DNA of 64,000 nt from Symbiodinium natans (Eukaryota > Sar > Dinophyceae > Suessiales > Symbiodiniaceae). A program made the position numbers and the translations under genes. Under the pieces are notes generated by a model that was not told the DNA's origin, did not search any database, and was given only the letters and a program-made list of their open reading frames with translations. The stretch covers positions 470,887 through 534,886 of the forward strand of contig CAJNDS010002335.1 in assembly GCA_905221605.1 (NCBI GenBank), given 5' to 3'. Below, in pieces: positions 1-11,188 of this stretch. Each line of letters begins with the position of its first letter. The first letter of the stretch is position 1.

Positions 1-2
1 CC

Positions 3-421
3 CTCCTCTGCACGTCGCTGCTCTGGCGCGGCGACCCGGAGGCAGACCTGCTCCAGCCGGTCCTTACGTGACGTGGCAAGATTCCGGGTTTCGGGATACT
101 TTGATACTTGTGCTTGGAGTGTTCAGGGGACTGTCTAGCCATCTGCTTCTCTACTCCCCGGCTTCTACGGCCCCTTCGAACCTGTGGGTGTAGGGTGTCA
201 GGATTCAACATGTGGAGTCTGAGGTATTCAAGTTGCTGGCTGTGGTGACGATTCGGTATCAAGAGTATTGAAACCCTGCAGAACCCTTGAAGCCTGAATT
301 CTTCGCTTCGGGGGCCCTCTGAAACTCTGAAACCTTGACAAAGGGAGCTCGGGAGCCTGCCTGTGCGGTCTTTGACCTGCGGCGCGGCGGGCGAAACTCC
401 TCGTTTTGCGACTGGGCGTAA
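3..421 (+). CDS. 3' end of an unidentified gene (two exons, partial)
   Basis: The window opens inside a coding exon: positions 3-59 read LLCTSLLWRGDPEADLLQP and are followed by a GT at 60. A second exon at 344-421 follows an AAAG acceptor, starts with GGA in phase 0, reads GAREPACAVFDLRRGG then RNSSFCDWA, and ends at a TAA (419-421). Both junctions are phase 0, so joining 59 to 344 keeps the frame. The intron begins G/T-rich and ends A/C-rich like others here. I do not recognise the protein; the cysteine and tryptophan-rich C-terminus gives no family. The 5' part lies outside the window. The model rests on splice-site agreement and coding appearance only. Confidence 0.45.
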
Positions 422-2717
422 CATGGGCTTTGGGCTTGTTCCAGGCCTTAGACTTTCAGGATTTAGGGGTTTAGAGCAGCTGCTTTTTTTCTGGCATTCC
501 CCACCCAGCCCAGATGGAAAAAAGGGCGGCTTCAGGGTGTAGGGAGGTTCGGCTCAATGTGCAAAGTTGTAGAGACTTGAAGCTTCGGTGGCCTGATGTA
601 TGTGGAGCCTCGTGCCTTCGGAGAGTTCCAGCTGCAAGCCACCGACATGCGGGGCAACGACCCTTCGCAATGACAGACTTGAGTGAAGCATCGAGTAGCG
701 TGTGAAGCCATCTAACTACAGCAGAGTGATGGCCGTTTGTTCACTTGTTTCGTTACTTGGTTTTCGCGTGGGGATATGTAGGCGGGATATGGCGGGATAG
801 TCTTTTGTCTTTTAGGCCGACTTAGGTATACCACCTCTCCTGAACTTGCAGGATAGGCCAGTCCACAAACTTCAACGCCTGACAACCCGACAAGTTAAAA
901 TCATGCCTCAGGCCTTCAACCCGTAAAGCCCTTAAGCCCACACTAGTCCCAGAGCCCTTGAAGCCGTCGTATATACGAGAAAGCCTAAAGCCCTGGACGC
1001 ATAAGCCTTTGGATCCCCAGGTCTGGGAGGATTCCTGGACATAAGCCGAGCGCGGACAAAGAGATCCTGCTTTGCTTTCAAGAACTTTGTGGAGCTGAAT
1101 GCTTCGGGATCAGGGTTTGTAGGGGCTGTTCCAAGCGAGAGAAAGCACATTGGCCATGTCAGACGATGAGGTCTCGAAGTTGTTTGGAAACTATGTTGTC
1201 TTCCCTACCCTGGTGGTCCTGTTCCATTTCCCGACTTTGTTCTTTACAAGGTGCGACCTAGGCGGTCTAGTGGAGCTGTGGTTGTTTGCGTTTAGCCTAG
1301 CTGATGGTACTGCTCTGATGACAGGAGCTGCCGAAATATTCGCCCCGGTCGCTCTTTCGCTCGTTTGCTTTGTTTGATGTCGTTGTTTCGCAAACATCCT
1401 CTGGTTCCAGCTGTCCGATGAAGGGGTGGCCTCCGGTTGTTGTTTTGTTGAAATACGTTGTACGTTGCCGTATACACCCTAAGCCGATCTAAGAGACGAG
1501 ATGAAGCGCCAGACCCCCGCAAAACAAAACAAAAAACAAATAATTAAATAAATATATATATACACATACATATAAGAATTACAGTGAAGCAAGCCCAGAA
1601 TCAAATCCCATCACCCCAAAACCGCACCAAGCCCCTTTTTGCCTGCTCCTCGCTTCAAGGTTCAGGTTTTGCAGAAAGCTTAGGCCCTCGGTGCCGGGTG
1701 TTGGGGTTGGTTGACGAAATCATGTGTCTCCAGCATGGAAGAAAGTGGCCGAGGTTCTGGAGGTCATTGCTGGTAAGGCGGGGGGCTGGGCCATTGCGCA
1801 GGGCTGGCTTTTCTGAAGAGTCACTGGCATGCCCTGAAGTCGGAGAGAGGGCCACAAATCTACAAACGCTAAACTCCGGCGTCAACATTGGCCAAGATTG
1901 GCTTTCTTTGGAGCGAGTAGACCTTGTTTGTTCCCAGCAGCTCTCCGTGGGGTTGCTGATGCTGCGTTTGGGGCTGGTTTTATGAGGTTTAGGAAGTTCA
2001 GGCATGGCTATAGCCCGCCTCAGCACAAGCTCCCAGCCTGTCCAGCCTTTGGACGCCGTTCTCGAAGAGCGACTCTGCGGTCCCCTAAAGATGCGCGACA
2101 CGGGCTTCAAAGTGCCAAAGGACGGGGTTCAGGGTTTTGGGGTTCAGGATTTCGGGGTTCAGGGTTTAGGGCAAGTTTAGGGATTGCGCCTACGGTCAAC
2201 AAGTCCCGGACTTTGGGAATCATGCTGGGGCATGCAACATTTTTTCAAGGCATGACCTCCTCATCGATATGACCTTAGGTCCAGGCTGGGCACGCCTCTT
2301 TAAAGGAGACCATCCAGAAGAGAGTTTCACTTGGGCTTGTTGATGCTTGCAAAAAACTGGGCTCTTGATATCTGAGTGTGTTCTCCAGGAGCACGCCAGC
2401 AGGATAGGGCCGCTGGCCCAGAAGGGCATGGGAGCAACCTGTCCACCTGCGCACGCAATCCCTTACAAACGAGCGTCTCTCTTCTTTCAAAAGGACTGCT
2501 TCGTGAGGTGTGCAGTGCTCTCGGTTTCGCGAATTGGTGTTACCACAGAAAGACCTGAACCCTAGCCCCGAAAACTACAGACCCGACGCACTACGCCTGC
2601 AACCCGTTTAGCGTGTCCGAGAGCTTGAGAGTCGAACCCCAACATCCCTCAAAACACGCGCTCCTGGCAATCCTAAACCCGAGTTTTTTTTTACAAATTC
2701 CGCCTATGTGGATTCAG
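422..2717. other. No confident gene: spacer or intron
   Basis: This stretch has many short open frames on both strands but none with family motifs or convincing composition. A 151-residue minus-strand frame at 1655-2110 overlaps plus-strand frames of similar length and looks like chance. Degenerate telomere-like words occur at 2128-2175 (GGGGTTCAGGG and GGGTTTAGGG variants). An A/T-rich stretch lies at 1528-1582. Confidence 0.4.
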
Positions 2718-2784
2718 GCCCTGGTACAAGAGCGTGGAGATTGAGGGCAAGCCTCAAATCGCTCACCGCAAGAAGCTTGGAGAA
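2718..2784 (+). CDS. Isolated exon-like segment, product unknown
   Basis: Between an acceptor ATTCAG (ending 2717) and a donor GTGAGG (2785) lies a 67-base open segment starting with G. It reads PWYKSVEIEG then KPQIAHRKKLGE. Acceptor, leading G and a good GT donor match the exon style of this window. No family recognised. The flanks contain stops in all frames, so it can only be an internal exon. It could be chance. Confidence 0.35.
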
Positions 2785-3586
2785 GTGAGGAACGCCACGA
2801 GATGTTGAGTCCATGGCTGTCTCACAGCTCATCTCGTAGTTTGACATAGCAGAGGGTCTCGAGGTGTCCAAAGTGTCTGTTGTGGATACTAACGGGGACC
2901 TTCTCGCTTCTCCCCTCCTACAGTGCCCCTCCTGGCGTCTAGCGACTCCTTACTTCACTGTGGGACGGTTTAGGAATTCAGGTTGTATGGCGTTTAGAGC
3001 TTAGAGGCCTTATATGATTATGTTTCCTTATGTTACTACATATATATATATATATATTTGTTTACTATATTATGTTGTTATATTCTGACCTTGTTATGAT
3101 CTTAGCCCGAGGCCTTGATGTGGTGGACCCCGGCGGCGAAAGCAGCGGATGGGCTTGCGACTCAGCACCCCCGAGCACCCAGAGCATATGAGCCCCAAAG
3201 CCGAAACCCTTCTGTACACCCTATCAGCCCTCTTAAAAACCCCGAAAAAAAACTCACAAATCCTACATAAAAAAAAAACCCTCTTATGAACCCCATAAAC
3301 CCGATGATAAACTAGAGGTTCTGAGATGGTGTGTGCCTCGCCCGGCTTGTCCGAGTGTGAGGGATTAAACCCTACACCCTTAAGAATCTGAAGAATCGCC
3401 TTTTTCTCTCCTCCAAGCCTTCATTCACTGCTGCGCAGAATACCCGGTTGTACTTCGATTGGCCCAGAAATATCGTCTTTGTCGGCTCGGAGGCTGCCGG
3501 AGGGTTTCCCTATTCTTCTGGGCTTCCGGGATTGGGATGGCAGGGTGTCCTGTCTCTTCGCGCCTACCTGAGGCTTGGCATCCTCT

Positions 3587-3690
3587 GGGGGGGGGGGGGG
3601 GGGGGGGGAGTTTATTATTATTATTATTATTATTATTATTGTTATTATTATTGTTATTATGATGATGATTATTATTATTACCATTCTTAT
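3587..3690. repeat. Poly-G run followed by an ATT-rich trinucleotide array
   Basis: About 22 G residues (3587-3608) run into a TTA/TTG trinucleotide array to about 3690. Several open frames across it are glycine or isoleucine/tyrosine homopolymers and are not genes. The flanks show no duplication. Confidence 0.85.
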
Positions 3691-4356
3691 TATTATATTT
3701 TCATTTTTTCATTTTGTTGGGGGGGGGGTTCACCTGTGGAGAATCACAAGCTCTTGTGAGAGAGGGAGGCGTATGTAGCAGTTGCCACGACTATGGCGGG
3801 GACTTCTGCTTGCTGAACCGCTGAGGTCCAAATTCCCAGAAACCCTGAAGCATCTAGCCGCTCTAGCCCTCAGCAGACAAAACTGGGAAGTAGGGAATCA
3901 GCTGCACTATATATATATATATGTATATGTATCTATTTATTTGTATATATATATATATGTATATGCATACATACATTATGTATCCTTCAGTGGAGCATGC
4001 TTCCCCACTCAGAACCCCGCAAGTCACCCCACCCGTGCATGGCAAGGTCGGGAACAATGTGTCCAAGGTCTTGCCGGGAGCTTTGACATCACAGCAGTGG
4101 TTCACGGTCGAACCAAGGGTATGGGGTGTAGCTACTTGATGGTTGAGGGTTCCGTTCGAGGGATTTGGGATTGAGGCTTCTTACTGTGGGGCCTGTAGGG
4201 AGTATAAACCCCTTGTGGAGACATGGTTTACACCCCCATGATGGCAGGTATCGCCCATGAACAGCGAGTTTGACGAAGCTTTTCTTGCTTCCGTGCCTCA
4301 AAGAAGAGAGACTGTAGGCCTTCCAGTTTTCGAAAACGACGAGCCCAAAATCGCCC

Positions 4357-5490
4357 ATGCAGATCTTTGTGAAAACGCTTACCGGGAAAACAGTGACCCT
4401 AGATGTGGAGGCATCTGACACCATAGACAACGTGAAGTCGAAGGTACAGGACAAAGAGGGCGTACCCCCAGTCCAACAACGATTGATTTTTGCTGGCACG
4501 CAGTTGGAGGACGGCAGAACTCTATCTGATTACAAGATCAAGAAGGAGTCAACTCTTCACCTGGTTTTACGCCTGCGTGGCATGATCAGTGTTTTCAGGC
4601 CTGGGGCACAAGATGATCCTTTATCTGCTTTCCTAATGCTTTCGGACGAAGATCGGGCAACAGCAGGAGTACCGCTGGCAGAGCTGCGCAAGAAGTGTCA
4701 GGAAGAAAATGCTTCGGCATTCCACACCTTTTCTTTCAAGGAAGACGCCCGGATTCTCGATCCCTCGGCGCGCAAGGTCCTGTCCGAGTTCCTGGACTAC
4801 ATGTGGGGACAGGAGTGTTCAGCAGCTGGTCCTCCTAGGGTTGACTTGCGCATGCACGTTCCTGACGATGTCTTCCTGTCCCTGCTTTCCATCACTTCAT
4901 CCGTCGGCCCAGAGGTTCTCCGTCTATTGAGAGAGGCTTTCGCTGCCATACCAGGAACTCCGGGTGCTGGCGCATTGCGTTCGAAGGTCGTTCTGCGCAT
5001 GACGCGCGGACCGAGCAATAGCTGCATCAACTTCCATTGTGACGGTGGCTACGCAACAGGTACCGTGCAAGTTGCTCTGTCTGAGCCTTGGGAGTACAAG
5101 GGTGGCCGGCTCTGTTTCTTCGTCATGGATGGCTTACACGTCCTTGAGCGCCCGGCGGGCTCCACGTGCCAGCATCCTCGCACCGTATTACACGGAGTCA
5201 CAGCCCTGCAAGAAGGGACACGCAAGAGTTTGTTTGTGGTTGATACGGAGAACGGACTTGGAGAAGAAGGCGTGGTCTTGGCATCTCACGTCCATGTGCA
5301 GGGATTCCAAGCCAGTCGCGAACTACCACAGGTGCAAAAGTGCTGCTTGTGCTTGGCGTTGCCCTCCGATCACGCCTTGCTACCATGTGGCCATCTATGC
5401 GTTTGCGCCACCTGTCTAGCAGCCTCTTGTCTGGATGCATGCCCTGTGTGCAGGAAGTCCGTCCAGAGCACGGCCAAAATCTTTGTATAG
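4357..5490 (+). CDS. Ubiquitin / prolyl-hydroxylase-like dioxygenase / RING fusion protein
   Basis: A 377-residue single-exon frame. Residues 1-76 are ubiquitin (about 65 of 76 identical to the conserved eukaryotic sequence) with the Ile44 patch intact. Lys48 is Thr (AGTQLEDG), Lys63 is kept, and the terminal Gly-Gly is Gly-Met, so normal deubiquitinase cleavage should fail. Residues about 140-315 look like a P4Hc-type Fe(II)/2-oxoglutarate oxygenase: HCD (His227, Asp229), YKGGRLCFF, distal His279 in VLHG, and GTRK (Arg289) for the 2-oxoglutarate carboxylate. Residues 329-365 form a C3HC4 RING: C329, C332, C344-G-H346, C350, C353, C362-P-V-C365, with an IAP-like tail ending KIFV. Inference: an E3 ligase sensitive to oxygen or 2-oxoglutarate, carrying a fixed ubiquitin. 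The ATG gives the ubiquitin start exactly, so the start is secure. No introns seen. Confidence 0.9.
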   Translation: MQIFVKTLTGKTVTLDVEASDTIDNVKSKVQDKEGVPPVQQRLIFAGTQLEDGRTLSDYKIKKESTLHLVLRLRGMISVFRPGAQDDPLSAFLMLSDEDRATAGVPLAELRKKCQEENASAFHTFSFKEDARILDPSARKVLSEFLDYMWGQECSAAGPPRVDLRMHVPDDVFLSLLSITSSVGPEVLRLLREAFAAIPGTPGAGALRSKVVLRMTRGPSNSCINFHCDGGYATGTVQVALSEPWEYKGGRLCFFVMDGLHVLERPAGSTCQHPRTVLHGVTALQEGTRKSLFVVDTENGLGEEGVVLASHVHVQGFQASRELPQVQKCCLCLALPSDHALLPCGHLCVCATCLAASCLDACPVCRKSVQSTAKIFV

Positions 5491-6358
5491 CTTCGCGAGC
5501 TGAAGCCACGTCCTCCAGGCAACGGCCGGGGTAATTTATTCTGGGCGGAAGCTTCTGGCTGATATTTCATTTTCCGCATAGGGGGGGTGCATCAGCCACT
5601 CGAAAGAGTTGATGTACCTAGGTTTACTCGGCACGCGCAACGAGCGTCTTGTACAGATTGTACAGCCTAGAAGCCTAGGCTTGTCTCGGGACAAGCAGCT
5701 GCCTGGTTCATGGCACGGCGGCTTCGTGTGATGAGAGATGTGTGCTTTGCCCCTCGGGCACTTGCACCGCTCAACGGACAGAGGGGACTTAAACAAGAAT
5801 CTAGGCTCCCCATCCAGAATTCGAGCGCACCTTGTTCCGGGACCTGGCAAAGACTGAAGGGCCTTTCTCAGCGAGACGGGGCCTAACATCAATCGCTGTT
5901 GACATAGCTCTCAGACCACGAAAGGTGTGCTTGGTCCCATCAAGGTCTGCCGGCGGCACTGTGGACGTCCCCCTGGTGATGCGAGGGGGCATGGCCGTCC
6001 GCTCAGCTTATTTGATGTAAGGGCCGCTTTCGGAGGCTCATATTCTGACATTCTGAATGGTTTCGACTACGAGGCTCTGCAAAGCTTACCCATCCTATGT
6101 GAGTCCTAACATGCGGACTAGAGAGTGTGTTTGGGGTCAGCTTTCGACACTCACCTTGCATGGCTGGGAGTCGGGCCCGGCTTTGTTTGTATTGATCATC
6201 AAGTTATCACAGGGCGGCCTGCAGCAAAGGCTGTTTCCTGATAGAATCCTTGTACACCCTTCTACCTGCTGATCCTTGTGGAGCATCGGTCTCGGGTGCC
6301 TGTTTTGAAGAAAGCTATACAGTTGCAAGCAAAGCCAAGATGCCCTTGTGGCTCACAG
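5491..6358. other. Spacer with no recognised gene
   Basis: Only short frames on both strands are present after the ubiquitin fusion gene. One small G/C hairpin lies near 5966-5995. No polyadenylation signal can be identified; dinoflagellates usually lack AATAAA. Confidence 0.4.
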
Positions 6359-8430
6359 GTCAGCACCTTCAATGACTACCTTCGCTTCCTGATGATGCTG
6401 CGGAACTTCGGTGAGCTTTGGCCTTGAGATCTTTTTTTGGAGACTTCTGGTCGCGTAGGAGCATAGTTCCTGCATGTTCTTGCCCTATGTCTGGATGCCG
6501 CCTGCACACTTGATGGAATGCCCGATGCACAGGGGGAGAGGTCTCACGGTTTTTGTATATGGTTCACAGAAGGCAAAACAATCTCTGACGGCACATGGGC
6601 TCACCGTGACATCGCGCGGAGCCATGAAATTTAAAGGGCATTATATGGCCCCGACTTCTCTTGTTCTTGGGTTCGCTGGACCGGGGGTTTTTCATAACTG
6701 GCCATGTGCACGGCTTCGAATGGGACCGTTTCGAATGTGCAGAAAGCCCATCGAGATCTAAACACGCTGATGTCTATGTCCGGTAGCCAAGGGCTGTAAG
6801 ACCCCCATGAAGGGCTCTAGACCTCGCTATCACTCTGGCTCACTACTCTAACCCTGACGTAAGGCTGGATGGAGTTCGGGTTCTCAAGCGCGAGACCGTG
6901 CAGCTGATGCCCAGACCCAAGCCGTGGGTGCTTGTGGAGGTAGGTATAACTTATAACCCTAAATCTTAAATTCTGACCTTTGAAGTTGAGCTAAGGAGAT
7001 AAGGAGGAGGCGTTCAGGGGAGTGCGTTTTTCAGAGGGCTCGCCAGAATAGGGCCAAAACGAATGCACTTTGCACCCGCCCTGTCCGCACGCCCAGTGCA
7101 ACAGCGGAGCTGAGGATCTGCAACCACATCCCAGTGGCAAGTTCCTCAGCTGGCGGCTGCTGCTGAAGGTCAAACAGATGGCTCCTTCATCCGCCCAGCA
7201 GGAACCCCCTGAAAGGTACCAATGTTTCGGAGCACGCCAGGGATTCGAGGATGTCTGAAATCTGGCAAGCTGAGAGTCGAAGCCTCCTCCCCTTCCCCAG
7301 AAGAGCGCTTCAACAACTAGGTTATTTGCCTGGTGATGTTCATGTATCTACATACCCACCTACATATTGGTTGTAGACAATCTGCATCCGCGTATACATA
7401 CATGCTCACCTACATGCCCGCCCGGATTGTTGGTTTCCCTGTTTGTGCCTGGAATAAATCTCAAAGCGACCTAGTTTTCTGTACCCTTGGGTCTTAACAG
7501 TAGTGGAGCAGGTGGGCAGGGTCCACTTGCTTTCACCTGGTCTATCTTCCGAACGTCATTCATTCTTCCTTATCTTCAGCTCTGTGACTTATCCAATTCA
7601 CTTTCCCTTTGTGACTGCGGTCTTTCCCTCCAACATGTCTGTCGCCGAACTTCGCTATGTTTCGAGCCAGATGGCCGGACCTGCTATTAACACTCTACTG
7701 TCTATCATGTGCGAATGAATATGTAGATGAACCCCTCGACTATGAGTCTCTATGTGCATATGAACATACTTAGGTAATCATGTAGTTACTGGACAGACGC
7801 ATATTTGCGCACTCTGCAAGAGATGCATCTGGAAGGGTTGCATCCCTCTGCAAGATATACATCTGAAACTGTTAGTGTTAGTGGCACATCTTCTGCAACT
7901 CATTGTATAGCTCACATGCCGTTGCAGGCTGTTGGTTCACCACGATCGTTAAAAGTCATGCCGGCATTCTGTTAACTACCTATGAGAGGTTCATGTCTGA
8001 ACGACTCGAAAATGCACACTGACAACTTTCAACGTTTTCGGGATCTTGGTTTACGCTCTGGAGGCTTTGAGAAGGAAGCCAGATGTTATCACGAAGTCAT
8101 GTAGATCCTTATTGGCAAGGGTCTTCAGGTCCTGGCCGAGCAGAGTTGTGCAATTTTCGGCGTGTGAATGAGTTTTGGCTTCTTTTTACGTGTTGAACTA
8201 TGATGGTTGCTCACATTCAGCTACTCCACGCGCAGCTGATATTCCAAATCCCCCCCCCCCCATTCGGGACAGGGGTCCTCTGTTGGGCTTGGGTTCAACT
8301 CGGGTTTGAGCAGGGTAAGACATGTTTTTTGTCACGTTCCCCTGCCATCTGCTTCCCTCTTGTGAAGGCCTGCTACGGGAAGAAGACCGTCTTCGTCTTT
8401 GACAAGCCGGGTGTGGGTTACAACTGCTGA
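6359..8430 (+). CDS. Candidate multi-exon gene, product unknown
   Basis: Four exon-like segments share one strand. 6359-6410 (CACAG acceptor, GTGAGC donor) reads VSTFNDYLRFLMMLRNFG, reminiscent of the exiting helix of an EF hand. 6864-6939 (TAAG acceptor, GTAGGT donor) reads LDGVRVLKRETVQLM then PRPKPWVLVE. 7115-7168 (GAG acceptor, GTCAAA donor) reads DLQPHPSGKFLSWRLLLK. 8368-8430 (GAAG acceptor) reads ACYGKKTVFVFDKPGVGYNC and stops. The last three join in phase 0. The first does not match the second in phase, so an exon is missing or the first belongs elsewhere. No family assigned. Spacers contain A/T-rich and simple sequence. Confidence 0.4.
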
Positions 8431-8967
8431 GGGCTTGGCATTCGCACACCAAGCCTGCATCTCCAAGGTTCCAAGTGTGGTTGCAACAGAACCTCTTAAA
8501 CCCATCACCTCGTAGGGGTTGTTGCCGCTGCCACCGGCGTCTACTTCGACGCTTCGGCTGCTGCCGCGCCTGCTCGCACTCCCCACCACATCCCAAGGTT
8601 TGGGTCAGATCCAGGCCGCACATCCGAAGCAGGATCGAGGCTGGCAAGCGTGTTCGCAGATGAAATTAGAACTCCCCACGATATTCTGGGGTGTCGAGTG
8701 ATTCAGTCGGGTCGTGGTCATCCTGTATAGGATGATGTATTGTTGCCTGGAGGCAGGGGTGAGCCATGTTGGTGCATCACGACATGCCTTGCAAACAGAC
8801 GGGCACTTCAATCGCAGGGCGAAATGTTCAATAGTTTCAGGCTCTCATCCTGGATAGTGTTGGCACTATGTAGTAGGGGAAGCATGTCTGGATTGTTGTC
8901 GATGGGAAGTTGAGTAACCTGCATAATTACACTAACAAAATACATCATCCAAATGCATTTTTTCAGC

Positions 8968-9140
8968 CTTTGCGAGCTCATAGTCTCAGTTGAAGCTGTG
9001 TCATACCAACCGAAGCAGCTGCAAATTGCTCCCGCTGCCGCACAGATCAGAAAGCCCCGAGCCGCATTTTTGTGGAGGGCGCTGCCCATTTCGGAAAAGC
9101 GCCCCACAAAAGGCTGAGTCAAAGCTTTAGGCGGGTCCAT
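8968..9140 (-). CDS. Possible small single-pass membrane protein (minus strand, first exon)
   Basis: Reading the minus strand, an ATG at 9140 opens MDPPKALTQPFVGRFSEM, continues GSALHKNAARGFLICAAAG and AICSCFGWYDTAST, and reaches a possible GC donor after 8968 (CAAAG|GCTG). It has a polar N-terminus, one hydrophobic helix and a short tail, the layout of small mitochondrial inner-membrane subunits, but no family is recognised. Without splicing the frame runs on to 8808. It is one of only two possible minus-strand genes in the window, which lowers confidence. Confidence 0.35.
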
Positions 9141-9611
9141 GGTGAGGGCAGACCTAAAAGCCAACACCCATCTAGAACCCATCAACGACGTCTTAAGGTG
9201 CTAGCTGTAGGCGCTCCTTGAGCCTCAAGCCCTCCGCCCGGCGGGTGCAAGCTGCCCCCCGCGCAATGGAGCTCGCTGAAGTGCTTGAGGTGCTTTGTGG
9301 GGTTTCTTCTTCTTAAGTGTCTCATCGTGTCTCCCCCTCTCCCACCTCCCGCGCCCCCATGTAGCCTTTGAGCTGTACTGCATGCAGAAATGCAGAGAGA
9401 GGGAGAGAGAAAAAAACATATGGAAAACACATACACACACACACAAACACACTCTTGCTACTAGTAAAAACGCTGTTCAGGTGGCGGATTCTTGTCCATT
9501 TCTCCCAAGCCCCTACATCGAAAGGAAATCAAACACAACGAGCTTTCGGGGGGGCTAAGCGTGCAGAGAGAGGAAGAGAGGGCCCTCAAGTGCGCAGAAG
9601 TGCGCAGCAGG

Positions 9612-9693
9612 AGAAGAAGAAGAAGAAGAAGAAGAAGAAGAAGAAGAAGAAGAAGAAGACGAAGAAGAAGACGAAGACGAAGACGAAGACGAG
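9612..9693. repeat. GAA/GAC trinucleotide microsatellite
   Basis: An AGGAGAAGAAG array turns into GAAGAC units. The frames across it (poly-Lys, poly-Arg, poly-Glu) are repeat artefacts. It sits just upstream of the purine-rich repeat region at 10.0-10.2 kb. Confidence 0.9.
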
Positions 9694-9992
9694 AGTGACA
9701 CAGCGATGGCGAGAGTATTGAGGGCCGTGAGAACAGCTTAGCAGCTCACTCGGAGGAAATCAAACAATATGCCTGGCAGCAAGTCGCACCCCCGTATGAG
9801 GGCATCCCCGGTCTGAGGGCAGTTGGGGAGGCTTTCGGGAGGTGGTGTGTGGGGGACGCGTGGTCTCTGAGTATACGCAGATGGCGAGACAATTCATGAA
9901 TTAATGGAAAGCATGAACAAACGACACAACCTACCTTCCGGCCCGAGAAAACCAGAGCTAAGTAAATAAACATGCAAATCGGGATCCAAATC

Positions 9993-9995
<3 letters not shown>

Positions 9996-10038
<43 letters not shown>

Positions 10039-10200
10039 CACAGAGAGAGAGAGAGAGAGAGACGCAACGAGTTTTAAGTTTTAACTCTCCCGCTACAAGT
10101 GGGGGAGCGTGGACTGCGCGGGGGGCTTGCCCCTCAGGCCCAAGAAAGAAAGAAGTAACGAAAGAAAGAAAGAGAGAGACAGAGAGAGAGAGAGATATAG
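9996..10200 (+). repeat. Hairpin-pair element with purine microsatellites, copy 1
   Basis: A (GA)n tract at about 10000-10062 is followed by CTCTCCCGCTACAAGTGGG..GAG (stem-loop), then GGGGGCTTGCCCC (second stem-loop), then a GAAA/GA tract at about 10142-10196. The same order of two adjacent G/C-rich hairpins followed by a purine repeat occurs near 18.15, 20.09 and 58.75 kb with different primary sequence but preserved pairing. Possibly a SINE-like or structured RNA-derived repeat; this copy is the most divergent. Confidence 0.45.
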
Positions 10201-10482
10201 CGAAGGCACCGGTTGTTACTCATCGGGGATGAGCCCAGCAACGACGTAAGGACACTGCGAGCCTCAGGCCTCAAGCCAGAAAGCCCTGAACCCGGCCATC
10301 CATCCCCCGAGCACATCGAAGCTATACACACCCCGTTTTATAACCCCCCCCCCCCCCCTAAACCAGAAACTGAGACCTCATGGTACCAGAACAATGCATC
10401 TTGCGAAACAAGTCCCGAGAGAGAGCCCCCAAGACTTGCCGTCCTCTACAGTAAACCTACCAAAGCCCTCTCAAAGGCTCCC

Positions 10483-10740
10483 TAAACCCTAAACCCTATA
10501 CCCTATACCCTATAAACCCTAAACCCTTCCAAAGAAACAACATCATACACAGATCTTCCCAGGGGTTGGGGCAACTCCTCGGCTCCCACGAGCGGCAGCG
10601 CCCGGGCTTGATGAACACAAGAGATTGGGCACGCCAACTAGCAGCTTACGGGCCATAAGGGCTTAGGGTTTAGGCTTAATAGGGTTTGGGGTTAATGGGG
10701 CTCAGGGTTTAGGGTGAATAGGCTTAGGGTTATAGGAGTT
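10483..10740 (+). other. Exon-like segment bracketed by telomere-like blocks
   Basis: CCCTAAA-type units (10483-10531) precede an acceptor CCCAG. The open segment 10563-10658 reads GLGQLLGSHERQRPGLM then NTRDWARQLAAYGP and ends TAA; alternatively a GC donor near 10652 cuts it shorter. TTTAGGG-type units follow at about 10665-10735. The coding-like piece lies exactly between oppositely oriented telomere-like blocks. Product unknown. Confidence 0.35.
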
Positions 10741-11188
10741 ATAGGGCTTGAAAGTTGGGGCGGGGGGGCGGGGGGGGGGAGGTGGGGGTTCTGTTACAAA
10801 AGGTATAAAACAGTTCGGAGAGCTTCGTTGTCTTCAGACATGAACTATTCCCAGCCCTGCAGTGCTTCAAGGATGCAAGAGCTGCTGGCCGGGCACCCAG
10901 GGGATCTCTTCGGCGGAGGGTCGTGGAGGGGACTTTTGATGCAGACTTTCTCGGATTTATGGAGTGCCCTGGAGTCTCCTTTCCCCTCTCCTGATCTTCC
11001 CCGCGATCTCTACATCTGCACAAGAAGTGGAGCTTCCTCCACTCAGGAAAAGCCTGTAGTCGTTCTGAAGAAGTGCTGTTTGGCCTCACAGGACAAAGTG
11101 CAAATAGCGAATGGGCGATGCTTAAGCATGCTGTCTCGCATCTCCATATTTCAATCGTTTTGACACACTCGAAGCGTCGAAACCCGCC

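Noticed and set aside
1655-2110. 151-residue minus-strand frame
   Set aside because: Overlaps comparable plus-strand frames; no motif and no coding-like composition.
3421-3778. Several open frames across poly-G/ATT sequence on both strands
   Set aside because: Homopolymeric Gly, Ile or Tyr runs generated by simple repeats, with no start context or family.
9295-9721. Frames rich in Arg, Lys or Glu across the GAA array
   Set aside because: Repeat artefacts open in all three frames.
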